Assembly (NCBI RefSeq): GCF_026155325.1
Contig: NZ_JAPFPW010000003.1
Coordinates: forward strand, 1-64,000
Length of the DNA: 64,000 bases
Direction of reading: 5' to 3'
Origin: Desulfobotulus pelophilus
Lineage (GTDB): Bacteria; Desulfobacterota; Desulfobacteria; Desulfobacterales; ASO4-4
The notes below the pieces were generated by a model, which saw nothing but the letters and a program-made list of their open reading frames with translations, ran no database searches and was not told where the DNA came from. Positions 47,512 through 57,343 of the stretch are shown here, one piece after another. Positions within the stretch are counted from its first letter, which is position 1. Each line of letters starts with the position of its first letter. A program made the translations under genes and the position numbers.

Positions 47512-48390
47512 TCATGCATCTCTTTTCGCTAAAACCATCCTGATGGCATCTGCCCTTTCTTGGCTGAGATGAGATCCTTTTTCTGCAATGTGAAGGGTTG
47601 CATGGCCCAGTTCTCTGTAAAGGCGGCAGTGTTCCGGGCATTTTTCTTTCATGGCTTTCAGGTGACGGGTGAGGGTTTCGGTGTCACCCCTGACAAGGGG
47701 GCCGGTGAGGGCCGCCGCCGGGGACATTCTGTGAAGATTGGAGAGAGTGCCGTTTACGAGGGGGCTGAGGAAGGACATGGCCCTGCTGCTATCAATCCCT
47801 GAGGCATCCAGAAGTTCAAAGGCCGTATCCATGAGGGTGACAAGATAATTGGAGGCCACAACGGCGGCGGCATGGTACAGAACCTTTGTTTCGGCTGCTA
47901 TGGTTATGCCCCTTGCCCCCAGTCGTTCTGCCATGGTCAGTCCTGTTGCCACGGCTTCCGGCATCCCCTCTACCGTTATAAGAATACTCTGAAAGGGATT
48001 GTCGGTCTGGTTGAGAGTTTTTGCAAAACTCTGCAGGGGGTGGAAAGAGCCGATGAAAGCTCCTTGTTTCGCTGCCGGAGTAAGAAGGTCTGAAGACTGG
48101 GATCCGCTGAGATGAAAGATGATCTGCCCGGGTCGGAAAACACCTTTGCAAGCCAGTTCTGAGCAGGCATGGGCAATGCTGTCGTCCGGTAAGGCGAGAA
48201 AAAGAATATCTGCTTTGTCGGCCATTGTTTCAGGGGAGAGCATGGGAATGCCCATTGTGTCGCAAGCCTCCCTTGCCGTCTCTTCCCTGAGGTCCCATAG
48301 GCCGCAAACGGGCCATCCGTTATTTTGGAGTTGAAAGGCTAGATGATGGCCTGCTCTGCCGCATCCTATGATTCCTGCGCTCTGTTTCAT
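47512..48390 (-). CDS. Rossmann-fold/DUF2520 oxidoreductase-like protein
   Basis: About 292 residues. An N-terminal NAD(P)-binding domain with GIIGCGRAGHHLAFQL and PDDSIAHACSELA is followed by the helical DUF2520 domain (LYHAAAVVASNYLVTLMDTA, SGIDSSRAMSFLSPLVNGTL, ALTGPLVRGDTETLTRHL). The architecture is like ketopantoate reductase and F420-dependent NADP reductase-like proteins; the substrate is not established. panB lies about 8 kb away, so a link to pantothenate synthesis is possible but unproven. The ATG at 48390 gives the standard N-terminus; a TTG seven codons upstream is an alternative. No strong ribosome site is visible. Confidence 0.82.
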   Translation of the reverse strand: MKQSAGIIGCGRAGHHLAFQLQNNGWPVCGLWDLREETAREACDTMGIPMLSPETMADKADILFLALPDDSIAHACSELACKGVFRPGQIIFHLSGSQSSDLLTPAAKQGAFIGSFHPLQSFAKTLNQTDNPFQSILITVEGMPEAVATGLTMAERLGARGITIAAETKVLYHAAAVVASNYLVTLMDTAFELLDASGIDSSRAMSFLSPLVNGTLSNLHRMSPAAALTGPLVRGDTETLTRHLKAMKEKCPEHCRLYRELGHATLHIAEKGSHLSQERADAIRMVLAKRDA

Positions 48391-48634
48391 CGGACAGGTC
48401 CATTTTCTCAAAGTTACTGCGGGGCTAGCCGCATGGGTTGCTGAAAATTGTCTGGAATGACGGTCTCAGCCTTACCCCGATCGCGCCACAGATACAAGCA
48501 TGAACTTGGGATCGGTGAAAAACCGGAAAAAGAGGTTGTTACCAGCGCCGGTAGAGAGAGTTGGCACTCTGCGCCCGATCAGCCCCGGCGGCCCCGGAGC
48601 CTGCTCTGGCTGGCGGACTCGGAAGGGGTGTTTT

Positions 48635-50581
48635 CTAAGGGTTCCGCAAGGCTTCTTTTTCCAGTTGAGCTGTTTTTCTGCTGCCGAGAATAACCGTATT
48701 CAGGCTGGCTATGGCTTGATAAAGGCAAGTTGACTGTCCCTGAAGTTCCTGGGCTGCGGAGGCGGTTTCTTCCGAATCCGCGGCGTTCTGCTGGGTGATC
48801 ATGTCCATTTGGGCAACGGCTGTATTGACCTGGCCGATTCCCTGGGCCTGTTCTTCGGATGCTTCTGCAATTTGTGCTACAAGGGGAACGGAGCTTTCCA
48901 TCCTATTGCGCATACTGTCGAAATTTTTCGTAAGTTCTGCTGCTGCCTCCGTCCCTGCTTCAATTTTTTCTATGGCTGTTACAATGAGCCGGGTGGTATC
49001 ACCGGCTGCCCGTGCAGAGCGGTGGGCAAGCCTGCGGACTTCATCGGCCACAACGGCAAACCCTTTGCCTGACTCACCGGCCCGTGCGGCCTCCACAGCC
49101 GCATTCAGTGCCAGCAGATTGGTCTGGAAGGCAATCTCTTCGATGGTCTGAATGATATTTCGTATTTCATCACTGGACGCATTGATCTCTATCATTGTGG
49201 CAGACATATGCTGTGCCGATATGGCACCGGTTCGGACGTGGTTGCGGACCTCCTGCATGGACGTATTGGTTTCTTTTGAGTTTTCCATATTGCGTTGTGC
49301 CATAGCGGCCAGCTCTTCCAGAGCGGAAGAGGATTCTTCCAGAGAAGCTGCCTGCTCGCTGGTCCTTTCAGCAAGGGCCATGCTGGATGCTGACATGTGG
49401 CTGGAGATCCCGGAAACTGTACCGGCCATGGACTGGAGATCTCTGGAGATGCTTCGGATGCGGGTTACAATGCGGCTGACGGTGAAGCGAATGATGACAG
49501 ACAGAAAGATGGCAAACAGAAGAATACCTGCTCCCATGAAGGCTTCTGCCCTGTGAGTGAACCGGAGGGATGCGGCTTCGGTTTCGGCCATTTTGTCAAG
49601 GAATGCAGTGGTGTCGAGTATGAATGCGAGGACGCCGACCTGTTTTTCGGAGAAATCATGTACTGGCATGAGGGCAATCCGGTATCCGCTCCTGTTCAAC
49701 GAAACGGAAGTGTTGCGGCAGCGGTCAAGATCCTCTTTGCGAATCATGAAGGGCAGCTGGTTGCCCTGAGTGGATGCGGCAAGAACATAGGCCTCTTGAA
49801 GACGGGGGTACTCTCTTTCGTTTCTAAGATTTTCAGCCGTGCCCAGCAGCTCGGCATTCATGAAAAGGCTGAAATTTTCATTGTCATTGTCTTTCAGCAG
49901 GGTCAGAAGCGGATTGTAGGCAGAAAGGGACTCAACGCTTCCAAGGATAGTGCCTTTTTGATCTTTTATGGGGACAACGCCTCGAATGACAAAACCTCCC
50001 CTGCCTACCTCAAGACCTGTGAGGGGTTTGCCCTCCCGGTTAACCTGAACCACCGTCTGCCGGAAGGAAGAAAGGTCATCGGTAATATCCATCCTGATTC
50101 CGTTTTGCACAGTCTGCCAGCCTTCCCGCCATGTTCTGGCAAGACTTTGGGCCGGTGGAATGTGGAAGTGGATCTGGAGGGGGGCAAAATCTGTATGAAT
50201 GGTGTGCCCTTTCTGGAAGCCGCTGATATGGTTTTTCAGTATGGCGCGGGCCTCGCGGCAATAGGGATCCTGTTCATCCAGAGGATTGCCCTTATGGGCA
50301 AGCTTGTAAGCATTGAGGACCTCTGGCGTTGCGCTGAAAAGGGACGCCTGTTCCAGAGCCCGTGCTTGAAGGGAGGAAAAAAGTCCTTGGTACTGGGCTG
50401 TTTTGCTTTGAATGTATTGATCCAGGGACTCCGCATGTATTTCCATAAGATCGGTCATATGGCGTTGGGAAAGCGTATGGAGAAGAAACCAGAGGCTCCC
50501 ATACCCGACAATGGCTGCAAGGACGAGGGCTGCCAGCATGGGCGTCATGATGCGGTTTTGCAATCCCTTTGCTTGTTTCAT
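48635..50581 (-). CDS. Methyl-accepting chemotaxis protein (double-Cache sensor)
   Basis: About 648 residues. Membrane helix 1 at about residues 11-34 ([21 protein letters not shown]), a large periplasmic dCache-like sensor domain (about 40-290), and helix 2 near 305-330 ([20 protein letters not shown]). A HAMP-like connector leads to the cytoplasmic signalling coiled coil with the conserved tip [20 protein letters not shown] then [20 protein letters not shown]. No CheR-binding pentapeptide is visible at the C-terminus. The start at 50581 ([10 protein letters not shown]) has AGAGG upstream; a longer frame begins at 50695. No other chemotaxis gene is in the window. Confidence 0.93.
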   Translation of the reverse strand: MKQAKGLQNRIMTPMLAALVLAAIVGYGSLWFLLHTLSQRHMTDLMEIHAESLDQYIQSKTAQYQGLFSSLQARALEQASLFSATPEVLNAYKLAHKGNPLDEQDPYCREARAILKNHISGFQKGHTIHTDFAPLQIHFHIPPAQSLARTWREGWQTVQNGIRMDITDDLSSFRQTVVQVNREGKPLTGLEVGRGGFVIRGVVPIKDQKGTILGSVESLSAYNPLLTLLKDNDNENFSLFMNAELLGTAENLRNEREYPRLQEAYVLAASTQGNQLPFMIRKEDLDRCRNTSVSLNRSGYRIALMPVHDFSEKQVGVLAFILDTTAFLDKMAETEAASLRFTHRAEAFMGAGILLFAIFLSVIIRFTVSRIVTRIRSISRDLQSMAGTVSGISSHMSASSMALAERTSEQAASLEESSSALEELAAMAQRNMENSKETNTSMQEVRNHVRTGAISAQHMSATMIEINASSDEIRNIIQTIEEIAFQTNLLALNAAVEAARAGESGKGFAVVADEVRRLAHRSARAAGDTTRLIVTAIEKIEAGTEAAAELTKNFDSMRNRMESSVPLVAQIAEASEEQAQGIGQVNTAVAQMDMITQQNAADSEETASAAQELQGQSTCLYQAIASLNTVILGSRKTAQLEKEALRNP

Positions 50582-50844
50582 TACGAACCTCTTTTCTCCC
50601 CGATTGGCCCAGAGAGATTTGTCTGTGAGGGAAAACCCCTGACTCAGGGGCATCGCAATTATGTGGAAAAGGGTCATGGAAATGACCGGGACCATACATG
50701 AAAGGATGAATGCAAGAGTTTACTTGCAAAAGAGCACGACGGTATACCGATGTTTTTGAAAGGGAATAAATAATTTATAAAATAGATTTTTTATGGAGGA
50801 AGGGCAAGGTTTTTTGGTGGGGCTTTTTTACGGAAGTGCATACA
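50582..50844. other. Intergenic region upstream of the chemotaxis receptor
   Basis: Contains the receptor promoter region. I see no gene. Confidence 0.4.
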
Positions 50845-50873
50845 AAAACCTCCCGCCGGGAACCGACGGGAGG
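50845..50873 (-). terminator. Terminator of tRNA-Asn
   Basis: On the minus strand CCTCCCG and CGGGAGG form a stem with an 11-base loop, followed by TTTTTG. It lies about 45 bases after the 3' end of tRNA-Asn. A further perfect 8-bp stem (CTGCACAC/GTGTGCAG, 50888-50908) lies between them. Confidence 0.75.
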
Positions 50874-50918
50874 CGTATAAAAACCAACTGCACACCGAAG
50901 TGTGCAGGGATTATCTTG

Positions 50919-50994
50919 TGGCTCCCCAGCACGGATTTGAACCGCGGACCCAGTGGTTAACAGCCACTTGCTCTGCCGACTGAGCTACTGGGGA
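50919..50994 (-). tRNA. tRNA-Asn (anticodon GTT)
   Basis: 76 nt with encoded CCA. The acceptor stem TCCCCAG pairs with CTGGGGA. The D-arm TAGCTCAGTCGGCAGAGC is present, the anticodon loop CTGTTAACC has GTT, and the T-arm GCGGTTCAAATCCGT is standard. Confidence 0.97.
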
Positions 50995-51029
50995 GCATGC
51001 AATTTCTGCCTTGCAGCAGAACGAGGCAA

Positions 51030-51058
51030 CTTATACGGGTTTCCTGGCGTGCTGTCAA
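51030..51058 (-). promoter_or_regulatory. Promoter of tRNA-Asn
   Basis: On the minus strand a perfect TTGACA is followed after 17 bases by TATAAG, ending about 36 bases before the first base of tRNA-Asn. The -35 box overlaps the AT-rich palindrome at 51055-51086. Confidence 0.75.
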
Positions 51059-51086
51059 CTATAAAAAATAAATTTTTTATAGTTGA
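51055..51086. repeat. 14-bp perfect AT-rich palindrome
   Basis: TCAACTATAAAAAA and its exact reverse complement flank a TAAA loop. It lies between the antiporter gene and the tRNA-Asn promoter, touching the -35 box. It may be the antiporter terminator or a regulatory site. Confidence 0.8.
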
Positions 51087-51205
51087 TCGTAAGTCTTTTA
51101 TTTTTAGATAAAAAATATTTGGTCATGGCAGTGGGGTGCCATTCAGCCTGGGTTTTGTGGTGGCACGGAATGTTCGCTGGCATGGCTCTCTTTTGGTTTT
51201 ATGGC

Positions 51206-52180
51206 TCAGGATGCTATGCCGTTTCGTATGAAGAGACTTGCAATGTAGGTGGCATAGAGAAACAGCATAAAAAGACCTTCTCCCCGGTTAATGGACCGGC
51301 GTTTACCTGTGAACATAAAGATAAACAGCAGAATGTTAGACAGGATGACCAGTCCGATATCCACATTGTTGTGCATGGAAAAGGGCAGGGCCTTGATGGT
51401 GGCACTGATGCCCAAAACAAAGAAAATATTGAAGATATTAGAGCCTACCACGTTGCCGACGGCTATGGCTGCATTGCCCCTCCATGCTGCCATGGCAGAA
51501 GTGGCCAGCTCGGGAAGGGACGTACCGATGGCCACAATGGTGAGGCCGATGATATCATCGGCAACGTTAAAATCCCGGGCTATTACTACGGCAGAAGCCA
51601 CAATCCAGTCTCCTCCAAGGGCCAGCCCTATCATGCCGAGCACAACATAAACCCATGACTTGATGGGACCAAAGCTGGCTTCCGAAGGAGGGTCCAGCCG
51701 CCGGTCGTTTCCCTTGGACTGGGAAAGGTTGTAGGAGTAGTAGGAGAAAATCATGAAAAATCCCAGAAAGGCAAGGCCATCCGTCCGGGTCAGCTGGTTG
51801 TGAAGGGCACCGTCAAAAAAGACATCATTGACAGCAACGGCAAGCATGATGCCGCCGAGAAGGCTTAAGGGGATTTCTGCCCATACCGTACCTTCCTGAA
51901 CCTTAAGGGGGGCAATGGCTCCGGCAAGCCCCAGTACAAGAAGGGTATTGGCGATATTGCTTCCCAGTACGTTGCCTACGGCGATACCGGAATTATCCGT
52001 AAGGCTTGCATAGATATTGACAAAGAGTTCGGGGAGGGACGTACCCAGAGCAACAATGGTCAGGCCGATGACAATGCTGGGTACCTGAAAGCGCCGGGCG
52101 ATGCTGACGGCACCGTTCACAAGAAGGTCGGCGCCTTTGATAAGGAGGCTGAGACCAATGACCAGTTGCAGGTATACCAT
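51206..52180 (-). CDS. Calcium/sodium antiporter family protein (YrbG-like)
   Basis: 324 residues with the two inverted Na_Ca_ex halves. The conserved alpha repeats are both visible: GLTIVALGTSLPELFVNIYA with GNVLGSNIANTLL, and GLTIVAIGTSLPELATSAMA with GNVVGSNIFNIFF. About ten membrane helices are implied. Such proteins exchange Na+ or H+ for Ca2+ across the inner membrane; the physiological ion in bacteria is often unclear. The ATG at 52180 has GAGG upstream; a longer frame from 52231 lacks support. Last gene of the hisS-aspS-CBS/ACT row. Confidence 0.92.
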   Translation of the reverse strand: MVYLQLVIGLSLLIKGADLLVNGAVSIARRFQVPSIVIGLTIVALGTSLPELFVNIYASLTDNSGIAVGNVLGSNIANTLLVLGLAGAIAPLKVQEGTVWAEIPLSLLGGIMLAVAVNDVFFDGALHNQLTRTDGLAFLGFFMIFSYYSYNLSQSKGNDRRLDPPSEASFGPIKSWVYVVLGMIGLALGGDWIVASAVVIARDFNVADDIIGLTIVAIGTSLPELATSAMAAWRGNAAIAVGNVVGSNIFNIFFVLGISATIKALPFSMHNNVDIGLVILSNILLFIFMFTGKRRSINRGEGLFMLFLYATYIASLFIRNGIAS

Positions 52181-52342
52181 GATAGACCTCAGGAGGCTTG
52201 AAAGAAGCATGCAGGTATTGCTGGGGCACACTTTGCGGAGTTCGGGTTGCCGGGTAAAGGGTTCGCGGTGCTGGCCGGAAACAAGGGAGTGATTCTCTGC
52301 CGCCTTCTTTAAAAAAGAGGGAGGCAGAGAAAGCGGAAGCGG

Positions 52343-53017
52343 TCATGGGGCCGGAATGTACGGCGTAAAGTCTTTTACATGGCGGGTCAGGACCACGAAG
52401 CCACCCGTCTCAAGGCTTTTGACGGCAGTATCCAGATCCCTGGCTGCCACGCGCATGACCAGCTGGAATACGCCGGGGTGTTCTTCCACCGGCCAGGATA
52501 TGAGACTCTGGATATTGATCCCTTCGGTGGAAAGAATTCGGGCAATCTCTGCCAGAGCTCCCAGACGGTCACGGATGATAACCTGAAAGCGAACGGAGCC
52601 TTCGGCAATGCCGATGGCATCCAGCAGTACCTTGAGTACATCAGTCCGGGTGATAATCCCTACCAGCCTGTCATTTTCCATGACGGGCAGCGAGCCGATT
52701 CGTTTTTCCTGTATGATCATGGCCGCGCGTTCTATGGTGGTGTCCGGTGTGATGGTGACGATTTTTTTGCGCATAATCATTGCCATGGTCACTTTGCTGA
52801 GCAGGTAGTTCAGCTCATGGCTGGAAAGGCTTGTGGCCGATGAAGCCCAGTGCTGGCGGAGATCCCGATCCGAGACCACTCCCACCAGTCTGCCGTCTTT
52901 GTTGACTACAAGCAGATGCTCGATGCCCTTCTGGTCAATGAGTTCCCGAGCCTCTGCAAGGGGCATTTCCGGCGGGACAGTGACGAGATCCGTGCGCATG
53001 ATGCGGCCAATGTACAT
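52343..53017 (-). CDS. CBS-pair plus ACT domain regulatory protein
   Basis: 224 residues. CBS1 (about 7-57, ELIDQKGIEHLLVVNKDGRL then VGVVSDRDL) and CBS2 (about 79-131, MIIQEKRIGSLPVMENDRLV then GIITRTDVLKVL) bind adenine nucleotides in many proteins. The ACT domain (about 140-215, RDRLGALAEIARILSTEGIN) usually binds an amino acid. The combination suggests a sensor of energy and amino-acid state without an enzyme domain (AcuB-like). It lies 23 bp after aspS in the same operon, so a link to amino-acid supply or translation is plausible but unproven. Confidence 0.87.
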   Translation of the reverse strand: MYIGRIMRTDLVTVPPEMPLAEARELIDQKGIEHLLVVNKDGRLVGVVSDRDLRQHWASSATSLSSHELNYLLSKVTMAMIMRKKIVTITPDTTIERAAMIIQEKRIGSLPVMENDRLVGIITRTDVLKVLLDAIGIAEGSVRFQVIIRDRLGALAEIARILSTEGINIQSLISWPVEEHPGVFQLVMRVAARDLDTAVKSLETGGFVVLTRHVKDFTPYIPAP

Positions 53018-53040
53018 GCAATCCTCCTTGGGCTTATTTT

Positions 53041-54834
53041 TTATCCCTGCAGTTCGGTTTCAACCCGAACCCCCAGCTCCTGCAGCTGGGCCGGTGCCGC
53101 TGCGCTGGGTGCTCCGGTAAGCAGGCAGGCGGCTTTCTGAGTTTTGGGGAAGGCGATAACATCCCGTATGGATGCCTGTCTGGTGAGCAGCATGACAAGG
53201 CGGTCAAAGCCGAAGGCCATGCCTCCATGGGGAGGGGCTCCGGATTTCAGGGCATCCACGAGGAAACCGAATTTGTCTTCATAATCTTCGCGGGAAAGGC
53301 CCAGCACATCAAATACCTTTTGCTGCATTTCCGGTTGATGGATACGGATGGAGCCGCCTCCGATTTCATTGCCGTTGAGTACGAGATCGTAGGCCCTGGA
53401 TTTGGCGGCAAGGGGGGCAGAATCGAGTTTTGGGTAGTCCTCCTCCTGGGGTGCCGTAAAGGGGTGGTGAAGGGCGACCAGTCGTTTTTCCGTTTCGTCA
53501 TACTCAAACATGGGAAAACGGGTCACCCAGACAAAGCGGAAAACGGAATCATCCACAAGCCCCAGTTTTTCACCCAGATGGTTTCGGAGGTTTCCCAGGG
53601 CTTCGTTGACAACGGAAGATCTGTCCGCCACAAAAAAGACAATGTCTCCGCTTTCCATGTCGAGGCGGCTTACCACTGCGGCCTTTTCTTCCTCTGTAAA
53701 AAACTTGGCAATGGGAGACTGCCACTCCCCGTCTTCCTTCACTTTGATCCATGCAAGACCCTTTGCCTTGTAGATGGACACAAAGTTAGTGAAATCATCA
53801 ATTTCCTTACGGGTAAAGCCGCCGCATCCTTTGGCATTGATGGCTTTAATCATGCCTCCTTTGGATGCCACATCGGCAAAAACTTTGAATCCCACTGTTT
53901 TCATCATTTCCGTGAGATCCACAAGCTCCAGTCCAAAGCGCAGGTCCGGTTTGTCCAGGCCATAGCGGCCCACAGCCGTTTCATAATCCATACGTTCAAA
54001 GGGCGTTTGAATGTCCATGCCCAGTACTTCTTTGAATACGGCGGATACAAGGCCTTCGCCAATGTCCATCACATCGTTTTCACCCACAAAGCTCATTTCC
54101 AGGTCAATCTGGCTGAATTCAGGCTGGCGGTCGGCCCTCAGGTCTTCATCCCGGAAGCACTTGACAATCTGGTAGTAGCGGTCAAAGCCCGCGATCATGA
54201 GCAGCTGCTTGAAGAGCTGGGGGCTTTGGGGCAGGGCATAAAAATATCCCCGGTTCACCCGGCTGGGTACGAGATAGTCCCTGGCTCCTTCGGGTGTACT
54301 GCGGGTGAGGAAGGGGGTCTCTATGTCCAGAAAACCTTGGGAGTTAAGGAAGTTGCGGATCGCCTGTCCTGTTTTGTGGCGTGTGATGATGTTCCGTTGC
54401 AGGTTGGGTCTGCGGAGATCCAGGTGGCGGTACTGCAGGCGGATGGTTTCGGATACTTCCGCATTTTCTTCAATGAGAAAGGGTGGCGTTACTGCCGTAT
54501 TGAGAATGCGCAGCTCATCGGCCATAACTTCAATGGAGCCGGTTTTCAGGGTGTTGTTTCCCATCCCTTCGGGTCTGGCCATGACAATGCCACGGATGGC
54601 AAGGACGAATTCAGATCGGATTCCGTGGGCTGCGGCATGGACTTCCGGGTTCCGCTCAGGGTTGAAGACCACCTGGGTTATGCCTTCTCTGTCCCGCAGG
54701 TCCACAAAAATCACGCCGCCATGGTCCCGTCTGCGCTGAACCCAACCCATGAGAACAACGGAGGAACCTATATCCTTACTGCCAAGGGCTCCCAGGTGAT
54801 GGGTGCGTCGCATATCTTGAAGTGTATCAGGCAC
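53041..54834 (-). CDS. aspS: Aspartyl-tRNA synthetase
   Basis: Class IIb synthetase, 597 residues, bacterial type with the GAD insertion. An N-terminal OB-fold anticodon domain (LMGWVQRRRDHGGVIFVDLR) is followed by motif 1 (FLDIETPFLTRSTPEGARDY), motif 2 (FRDEDLRADRQPEFSQIDLE) and motif 3 (GMAFGFDRLVMLLT). Bacteria that have GatCAB, as here, may use a non-discriminating AspRS to make Asp-tRNA(Asn); the class cannot be told by eye. The start is a GTG at 54834 with AAGGAG seven bases upstream. hisS lies 89 bp upstream. Confidence 0.97.
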   Translation of the reverse strand: MPDTLQDMRRTHHLGALGSKDIGSSVVLMGWVQRRRDHGGVIFVDLRDREGITQVVFNPERNPEVHAAAHGIRSEFVLAIRGIVMARPEGMGNNTLKTGSIEVMADELRILNTAVTPPFLIEENAEVSETIRLQYRHLDLRRPNLQRNIITRHKTGQAIRNFLNSQGFLDIETPFLTRSTPEGARDYLVPSRVNRGYFYALPQSPQLFKQLLMIAGFDRYYQIVKCFRDEDLRADRQPEFSQIDLEMSFVGENDVMDIGEGLVSAVFKEVLGMDIQTPFERMDYETAVGRYGLDKPDLRFGLELVDLTEMMKTVGFKVFADVASKGGMIKAINAKGCGGFTRKEIDDFTNFVSIYKAKGLAWIKVKEDGEWQSPIAKFFTEEEKAAVVSRLDMESGDIVFFVADRSSVVNEALGNLRNHLGEKLGLVDDSVFRFVWVTRFPMFEYDETEKRLVALHHPFTAPQEEDYPKLDSAPLAAKSRAYDLVLNGNEIGGGSIRIHQPEMQQKVFDVLGLSREDYEDKFGFLVDALKSGAPPHGGMAFGFDRLVMLLTRQASIRDVIAFPKTQKAACLLTGAPSAAAPAQLQELGVRVETELQG

Positions 54835-54923
54835 GAAAGTTCTCCTTCAATAAACCGTAAAAAGATGGGATGTAAGAGGTCTTTGCCGAAGTATGCTCCG
54901 GCGTGAGCAGATTGATTTCCGGA

Positions 54924-56183
54924 TCAGGCTTTCCGGAAACCCTGAACCAGGGTCTGGATAAGACCTTCCATGGAAACGGTTTCCTGCTCTCCTGTTGCCA
55001 TGGATTTCAGTGTCACGCTACCTGTGGACAGCTCATTGTCTCCCATGATGACGACAAGGGAAGCGGCCAGCCGGTCGGCGCGCTTCATGAGGGCCTTGAG
55101 GCTTCTGCCGGAATAATCCGTTTCAGAATGAATACCCTGTTCCGCAAGCTGCATGCAGAGGTCAAAGGCTTTTTCCATGGCCTTTTCTCCCAGAGGAATG
55201 AAAAAGACATGGGGTGGGCATTCTTCGGGCGGAAGGGTCTGGGCGATGACTTCCACCAGCCGGTCAAAACCTATGGCAAAGCCTATGGCTGGAATATCCG
55301 GTCCTCCAAGAGTTTTGACCAGGCCGTCATATCGACCGCCTCCGGCTACGGAACTCTGGGCCCCCAGCATATCGGTCTGCAGTTCAAAGGCGGTGCGTGT
55401 ATAATAATCCAGGCCACGGACCAGTCTTTTGTCCACTTTGTAGGAAATATCCCTTTTGTCCAGTTCTTTCCGTACGGTGGCAAAGTGTTCAGCACAGGGC
55501 TTGCAGAGTTTATCCAGCAGTTCCGGAGCCTGGGCCATGGCCTTTCGGCAGGATTCGTTTTTGCAGTCCAGTACGCGAAGAGGGTTTTTATCCCTGCGGC
55601 GCAGGCAGTCATCGCAGAGTTCGGAGGCTTTCTCTTCAATGAAGGCCTTCAGATTTTCCCTGTAAGGAGGACGGCAATCCGGGCAGCCCAGAGAGTTGAC
55701 ATGGGCAGAAATGCCCGTAACCCCCAGTCGTTCAAGGAGGCTTGCCAGCATCAGTATCATTTGGGCATCCACGTAAGGGGAGGCGATGCCGAATGCCTCC
55801 ACGTCAATCTGGTAAAACTGGCGGTAGCGGCCTTTCTGGGGCCTTTCCCTGCGGAACATGGGGCCGATGGTATAGAGTTTCCGGATGGGTTCTGTCCCCG
55901 ACAGTTTGTGCTGAATGTAAGCACGCACAACGGAAGCCGTGGCTTCCGGTCGCAGCGTCAGGCTCTCTCCCCCGCGGTCGGTGAAAGTGTACATTTCTTT
56001 TTCAACAATATCGGTGGTTTCACCGATGCTGCGGGCAAAAAGTTCTGTTTTTTCGAGAATGGGCAAACGGATTTCATGGTAGCCATGGCTTTCAAAAAGC
56101 CTGCGGGCTTCTGTTTCTATGCGTTGCCACAGACGGCCTTCCGGTTGCAGAATATCTTTAAAACCTCGAATCAGCTGAATCAT
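54924..56183 (-). CDS. hisS: Histidyl-tRNA synthetase
   Basis: Class IIa synthetase, 419 residues, standard for bacteria. Motif 1 region RLPILEKTELFARSIGETTD, motif 2 FRRERPQKGRYRQFYQIDVE, the histidine-A segment LVRGLDYYTRTAFE and motif 3 AIGFAIGFDRLVE are all present, plus a C-terminal anticodon domain. A zinc-like CPDC-x-DC region (CDDCLRRRDKNPLRVLDCK) is as in many HisRS. The ATG at 56183 (MIQLIRGFKDILQPE) has GGATGGAG upstream; the longer frame is leader. First gene of the row and divergent from panB. Confidence 0.97.
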   Translation of the reverse strand: MIQLIRGFKDILQPEGRLWQRIETEARRLFESHGYHEIRLPILEKTELFARSIGETTDIVEKEMYTFTDRGGESLTLRPEATASVVRAYIQHKLSGTEPIRKLYTIGPMFRRERPQKGRYRQFYQIDVEAFGIASPYVDAQMILMLASLLERLGVTGISAHVNSLGCPDCRPPYRENLKAFIEEKASELCDDCLRRRDKNPLRVLDCKNESCRKAMAQAPELLDKLCKPCAEHFATVRKELDKRDISYKVDKRLVRGLDYYTRTAFELQTDMLGAQSSVAGGGRYDGLVKTLGGPDIPAIGFAIGFDRLVEVIAQTLPPEECPPHVFFIPLGEKAMEKAFDLCMQLAEQGIHSETDYSGRSLKALMKRADRLAASLVVIMGDNELSTGSVTLKSMATGEQETVSMEGLIQTLVQGFRKA

Positions 56184-56441
56184 GGGACTCCATCCTGAAC
56201 AATCCGTATCCCCAAAAGGATGTTTTTGTATCACATAAAGTAAGCATAACCTATTTTTCTTATCGCAGGCCCCCTCAAGCGTCAACCGGATTCCTTGAAA
56301 TACGGCTGCTTTGTGCAGGATTCCAACCGGGGCTTGACATGGGAAGTCTGCGGAGATAGGCAAAGGGACAAGGTTTTTTCTATATCAGGTACCTTGATGA
56401 AAGGTAAAGACCATTACCGTAATCCATGGAGGAAGTGGGGC

Positions 56442-57230
56442 ATGGCATCTGTAAGCACCACGCATCTTGTGAAGATGAAGGCTGAGGGTACAAAAATTGT
56501 TGCGGTTACAGCCTATGATTTCCCCTTTGCCCGGTTGGCGGATGAAGCCGGTGTGGATGTGATTCTTGTGGGCGACTCTCTGGGTATGGTGGTTCAGGGG
56601 CAGAAAAATACGCTTCCCGTCACCATGGAAGAAATGTTGTATCATACCAAAATGGTATCCCGAGGGGTTACAAGATCCCTTGTGGTGGGAGACATGCCTT
56701 TTTTATCCTATCAGGCGGATGTGTGTGAAGCCGTGCGCAACGCAGGGCTTTTTTTGAAGGAAGCGGGCGCAGCGGCTGTGAAGCTTGAGGGAGGAGCTGG
56801 TGTTTCTGAAACCATACGGGCCATGGTGGATGCGGGTATTCCCGTACAGGCCCATATTGGTCTCACGCCCCAGAGTGTGCATGCCATGGGGGGATACCGG
56901 ATACAGAGAGATGAGAACCGGCTGGTAGATGATGCGCATAAAGTGGCTGAAGCCGGTGCCTTTTCCATCGTTCTGGAAGGAATTCCCGCACCCATAGCCC
57001 GGAGGATTACGGAAGAAGTGGGGATTCCCACAATCGGAATCGGAGCTGGGGTGCATTGTGACGGGCAGATACTTGTCATGCATGATCTGTTGGGACTGAA
57101 CCTTGGGTATATGCCGAAATTTACCAGGATGTTTGCCGACCTGAAAGGGGAGAGTCTGAAGGGTTTCCGCGCTTATGGGGACGCTGTCCGAGAAGGGAGC
57201 TTTCCTGGGCCCGACCACAGTTATCAGTAA
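56442..57230 (+). CDS. panB: 3-methyl-2-oxobutanoate hydroxymethyltransferase
   Basis: First step of pantothenate synthesis: transfers a hydroxymethyl group from methylene-tetrahydrofolate to 2-oxoisovalerate. 262 residues, normal. The active-site strings [47 protein letters not shown] and [20 protein letters not shown] are all present. The ATG at 56442 has GGAGG upstream; the frame open from 56295 is leader. panC, panD and a ketopantoate reductase are not next to it. Confidence 0.96.
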   Translation: MASVSTTHLVKMKAEGTKIVAVTAYDFPFARLADEAGVDVILVGDSLGMVVQGQKNTLPVTMEEMLYHTKMVSRGVTRSLVVGDMPFLSYQADVCEAVRNAGLFLKEAGAAAVKLEGGAGVSETIRAMVDAGIPVQAHIGLTPQSVHAMGGYRIQRDENRLVDDAHKVAEAGAFSIVLEGIPAPIARRITEEVGIPTIGIGAGVHCDGQILVMHDLLGLNLGYMPKFTRMFADLKGESLKGFRAYGDAVREGSFPGPDHSYQ

Positions 57231-57343
57231 TTTTACGTAAGGTCTTGCAAAGGCAGGGTTGTGGGCATATACTCATAACAAGCTCGAAAAGACTGTCTCT
57301 GTGTCAGCGACAGGAGAAATCTTCGGGCAGAAAAGGAGGTCAT

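Noticed and set aside
47307-47519. 70-aa minus-strand frame downstream of the DUF2520 gene
   Set aside because: It overlaps the DUF2520 stop, has a composition unlike neighbouring proteins and no ribosome site.
53227-54906. 559-aa plus-strand frame opposite aspS
   Set aside because: A shadow of aspS; composition reflects the codon use of the real gene on the other strand.
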